64,000 nt of DNA, from the NCBI GenBank assembly GCA_963699175.1, contig OY969418.1, forward strand, positions 124,001 to 188,000, in the 5' to 3' direction. The first letter of the stretch is position 1. The number at the start of each line of letters is the position of its first letter. Below are positions 63,112 to 64,000 of the stretch, piece by piece. This stretch comes from JACPYM01 sp963699175. Its GTDB lineage: Bacteria > Acidobacteriota > Blastocatellia > RBC074. The translations under genes and the position numbers were made by a program. The notes beneath the pieces are model-generated. The model was not told the DNA's origin and made no database searches. It worked only from the letters and a program-made list of their open reading frames with translations.

Positions 63112-64000
63112 GTGGACTATCGAAAGTTTTTCAAAGTAACGGGCCTGCTGCTGCTCTTATTGCTGGGTTGCTTGGTGGGATGGAGCCCGCGTCAGCAAGC
63201 GCAAAGTGGCAAGCTGGCAGACTGGCTGACCGACGGCGGCGACATCGAACGCACCGCCTGGCAAAAGAACGAGCGCCTGCTTTCCACCACCAGCGCCAAA
63301 AACATGAAGCTGCTGTGGAAGATCAAGCTCGATAACGAACCACGCCAGATGCACAACCTATTGCCAGCGCTGATTGCGAGCAACGTGACAACCGCGAGCG
63401 GGCCGAAACAGATCGTGCTCGTCACGGGCGTCACCGACAACCTCTACGCGCTCGACGCCGAGACGGGTGCGCTGCTCTGGAAACATCATTTCCAATCCGA
63501 TTGGACGCCGCCGCCCGTTACCCGGGGCGACATCTTGTGCCCCGGCGGCATCACCGCAACACCAGTTATCGGGCCAACAGAGACGCCCGGCAAATACATC
63601 ATCTACGCCGCGGCTTGGGATGGCACGTTGCGCCGCGTAGATCTGGCGACGGGCAACGAGATTGCCCCACCTGCCAAATTCATGCCGCCCAACGGCAAGC
63701 CTTACGCGCTGAATCTGCGCAACAACGTCATCTATACGCATACGGCGCAGGGCTGCGGGCGCAATCCGAATATGGTCTACATCTACGACCTGGCCACGGA
63801 TAAAGTCGGCTCGTGGGGGCCAGCGGGTGGCGGTATGTGGGGACGCACCGGCCCCGCCATCAGTTCCAACGGCACGCTCTACACGGGCACAGGTGACGGC
63901 CCGTGGAACCCTGAGAATGGCGTGTACGGCAACGGCATCATCGGTGTGCAGCAAGACCCGGCGACGAAAGCTGGCAAGCTGGTGGATTACTACGGCCCGT
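63112..64000 (+). CDS. PQQ-type beta-propeller protein, 3' end outside the window (partial)
   Basis: The frame from GTG at 63112 (AAGGAG 8 bases upstream) encodes a signal peptide/lipoprotein-like N-terminus (KFFKVTGLLLLLLLGCLVG) and then propeller blades with LYALDAETGALLWKH and GTLRRVDLATGNEI, the tryptophan-docking pattern of PQQ-dependent quinoprotein dehydrogenase-like domains. DILCPGGITATPVIG and GGGMWGRTGPAISSNGTLYT are further blade segments. About 296 codons are present; the frame runs off the end. It could be an alcohol/sugar dehydrogenase or a non-enzymatic propeller; cofactor residues lie in the missing part. Confidence 0.85.
   Translation, partial: MDYRKFFKVTGLLLLLLLGCLVGWSPRQQAQSGKLADWLTDGGDIERTAWQKNERLLSTTSAKNMKLLWKIKLDNEPRQMHNLLPALIASNVTTASGPKQIVLVTGVTDNLYALDAETGALLWKHHFQSDWTPPPVTRGDILCPGGITATPVIGPTETPGKYIIYAAAWDGTLRRVDLATGNEIAPPAKFMPPNGKPYALNLRNNVIYTHTAQGCGRNPNMVYIYDLATDKVGSWGPAGGGMWGRTGPAISSNGTLYTGTGDGPWNPENGVYGNGIIGVQQDPATKAGKLVDYYGP

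Overview
The window looks like a chromosomal segment of a soil-type Acidobacteriota (class uncertain; Blastocatellia or Solibacteres-like). I infer this from the combination of three ADOP-type MacB/FtsX permeases without adjacent ATPases, an acidobacterial-type ECF sigma factor overlapping a TPR Ser/Thr kinase, a 1183-residue Oar-like TonB receptor with a carboxypeptidase-regulatory domain, DUF1552 plus PSCyt1/DUF1592-family proteins, Tat-exported Gfo/Idh/MocA oxidoreductases, and very many short palindromic dispersed repeats. No rRNA, tRNA or CRISPR array was recognised.

Layout. 0-6 kb: a membrane metallophosphoesterase, a DUF2272 protein and a secreted gamma-glutamyltransferase. 6.4-9 kb: two tandem paralogous phosphofructokinases with pyrophosphate-type active-site residues. 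9-13.3 kb: three VOC/glyoxalase-fold proteins, a TetA-like MFS transporter, an AraC regulator and an AhpD-like protein. 13.5-24 kb: a Gfo/Idh/MocA protein, then three ADOP permeases interleaved with two small exported proteins. 24-25 kb: an IS982-family insertion sequence inside a repeat cluster. 25-30 kb: a DUF1552 gene (apparently frameshifted) and its large DUF1592-family partner. 30-34.3 kb: an ABC ATPase, an antitoxin with a nonsense-mutated PIN toxin, and a sigma-54 activator/histidine kinase pair. 34.3-37.8 kb: ECF sigma factor and TPR kinase.

37.8-50.4 kb is the most interesting part. Two tiny genes (41 and 64 codons) encode cationic peptides built from a repeated module, KAG...NHNQT-x-A/S-RGLK-x-KS-x-VKAG, and both end in IIVVC. 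The same module begins two much larger proteins: an HATPase-domain protein and an alpha/beta-hydrolase-like protein. An RCC1-repeat secreted protein follows the peptides. A TPR protein, an HlyD-type adaptor, a C39-peptidase ABC transporter and a second ABC transporter lie between; this exporter layout resembles NHLM-type bacteriocin export systems. Four transcription units share a near-identical leader of about 140 bp (GTGAGYGATT...TCGCCTGT plus a hairpin), and the hairpin half recurs between the cistrons of the peptide unit. Two units end in the same terminator. I interpret this as a co-regulated, possibly undescribed peptide export system.

51-64 kb: an S1/P1 nuclease, a neutral-ceramidase-like protein, a sulfatase, a sugar-type ABC ATPase without a visible permease, a second Gfo/Idh/MocA protein, a GntR/FCD regulator, the Oar-like receptor and a truncated PQQ-type beta-propeller protein. 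This part looks like a catabolic cluster for complex carbohydrate or glycolipid material.

Palindromic elements appear not only between genes but also in frame inside genes: twice in the C39 transporter and once in the sulfatase N-terminus.
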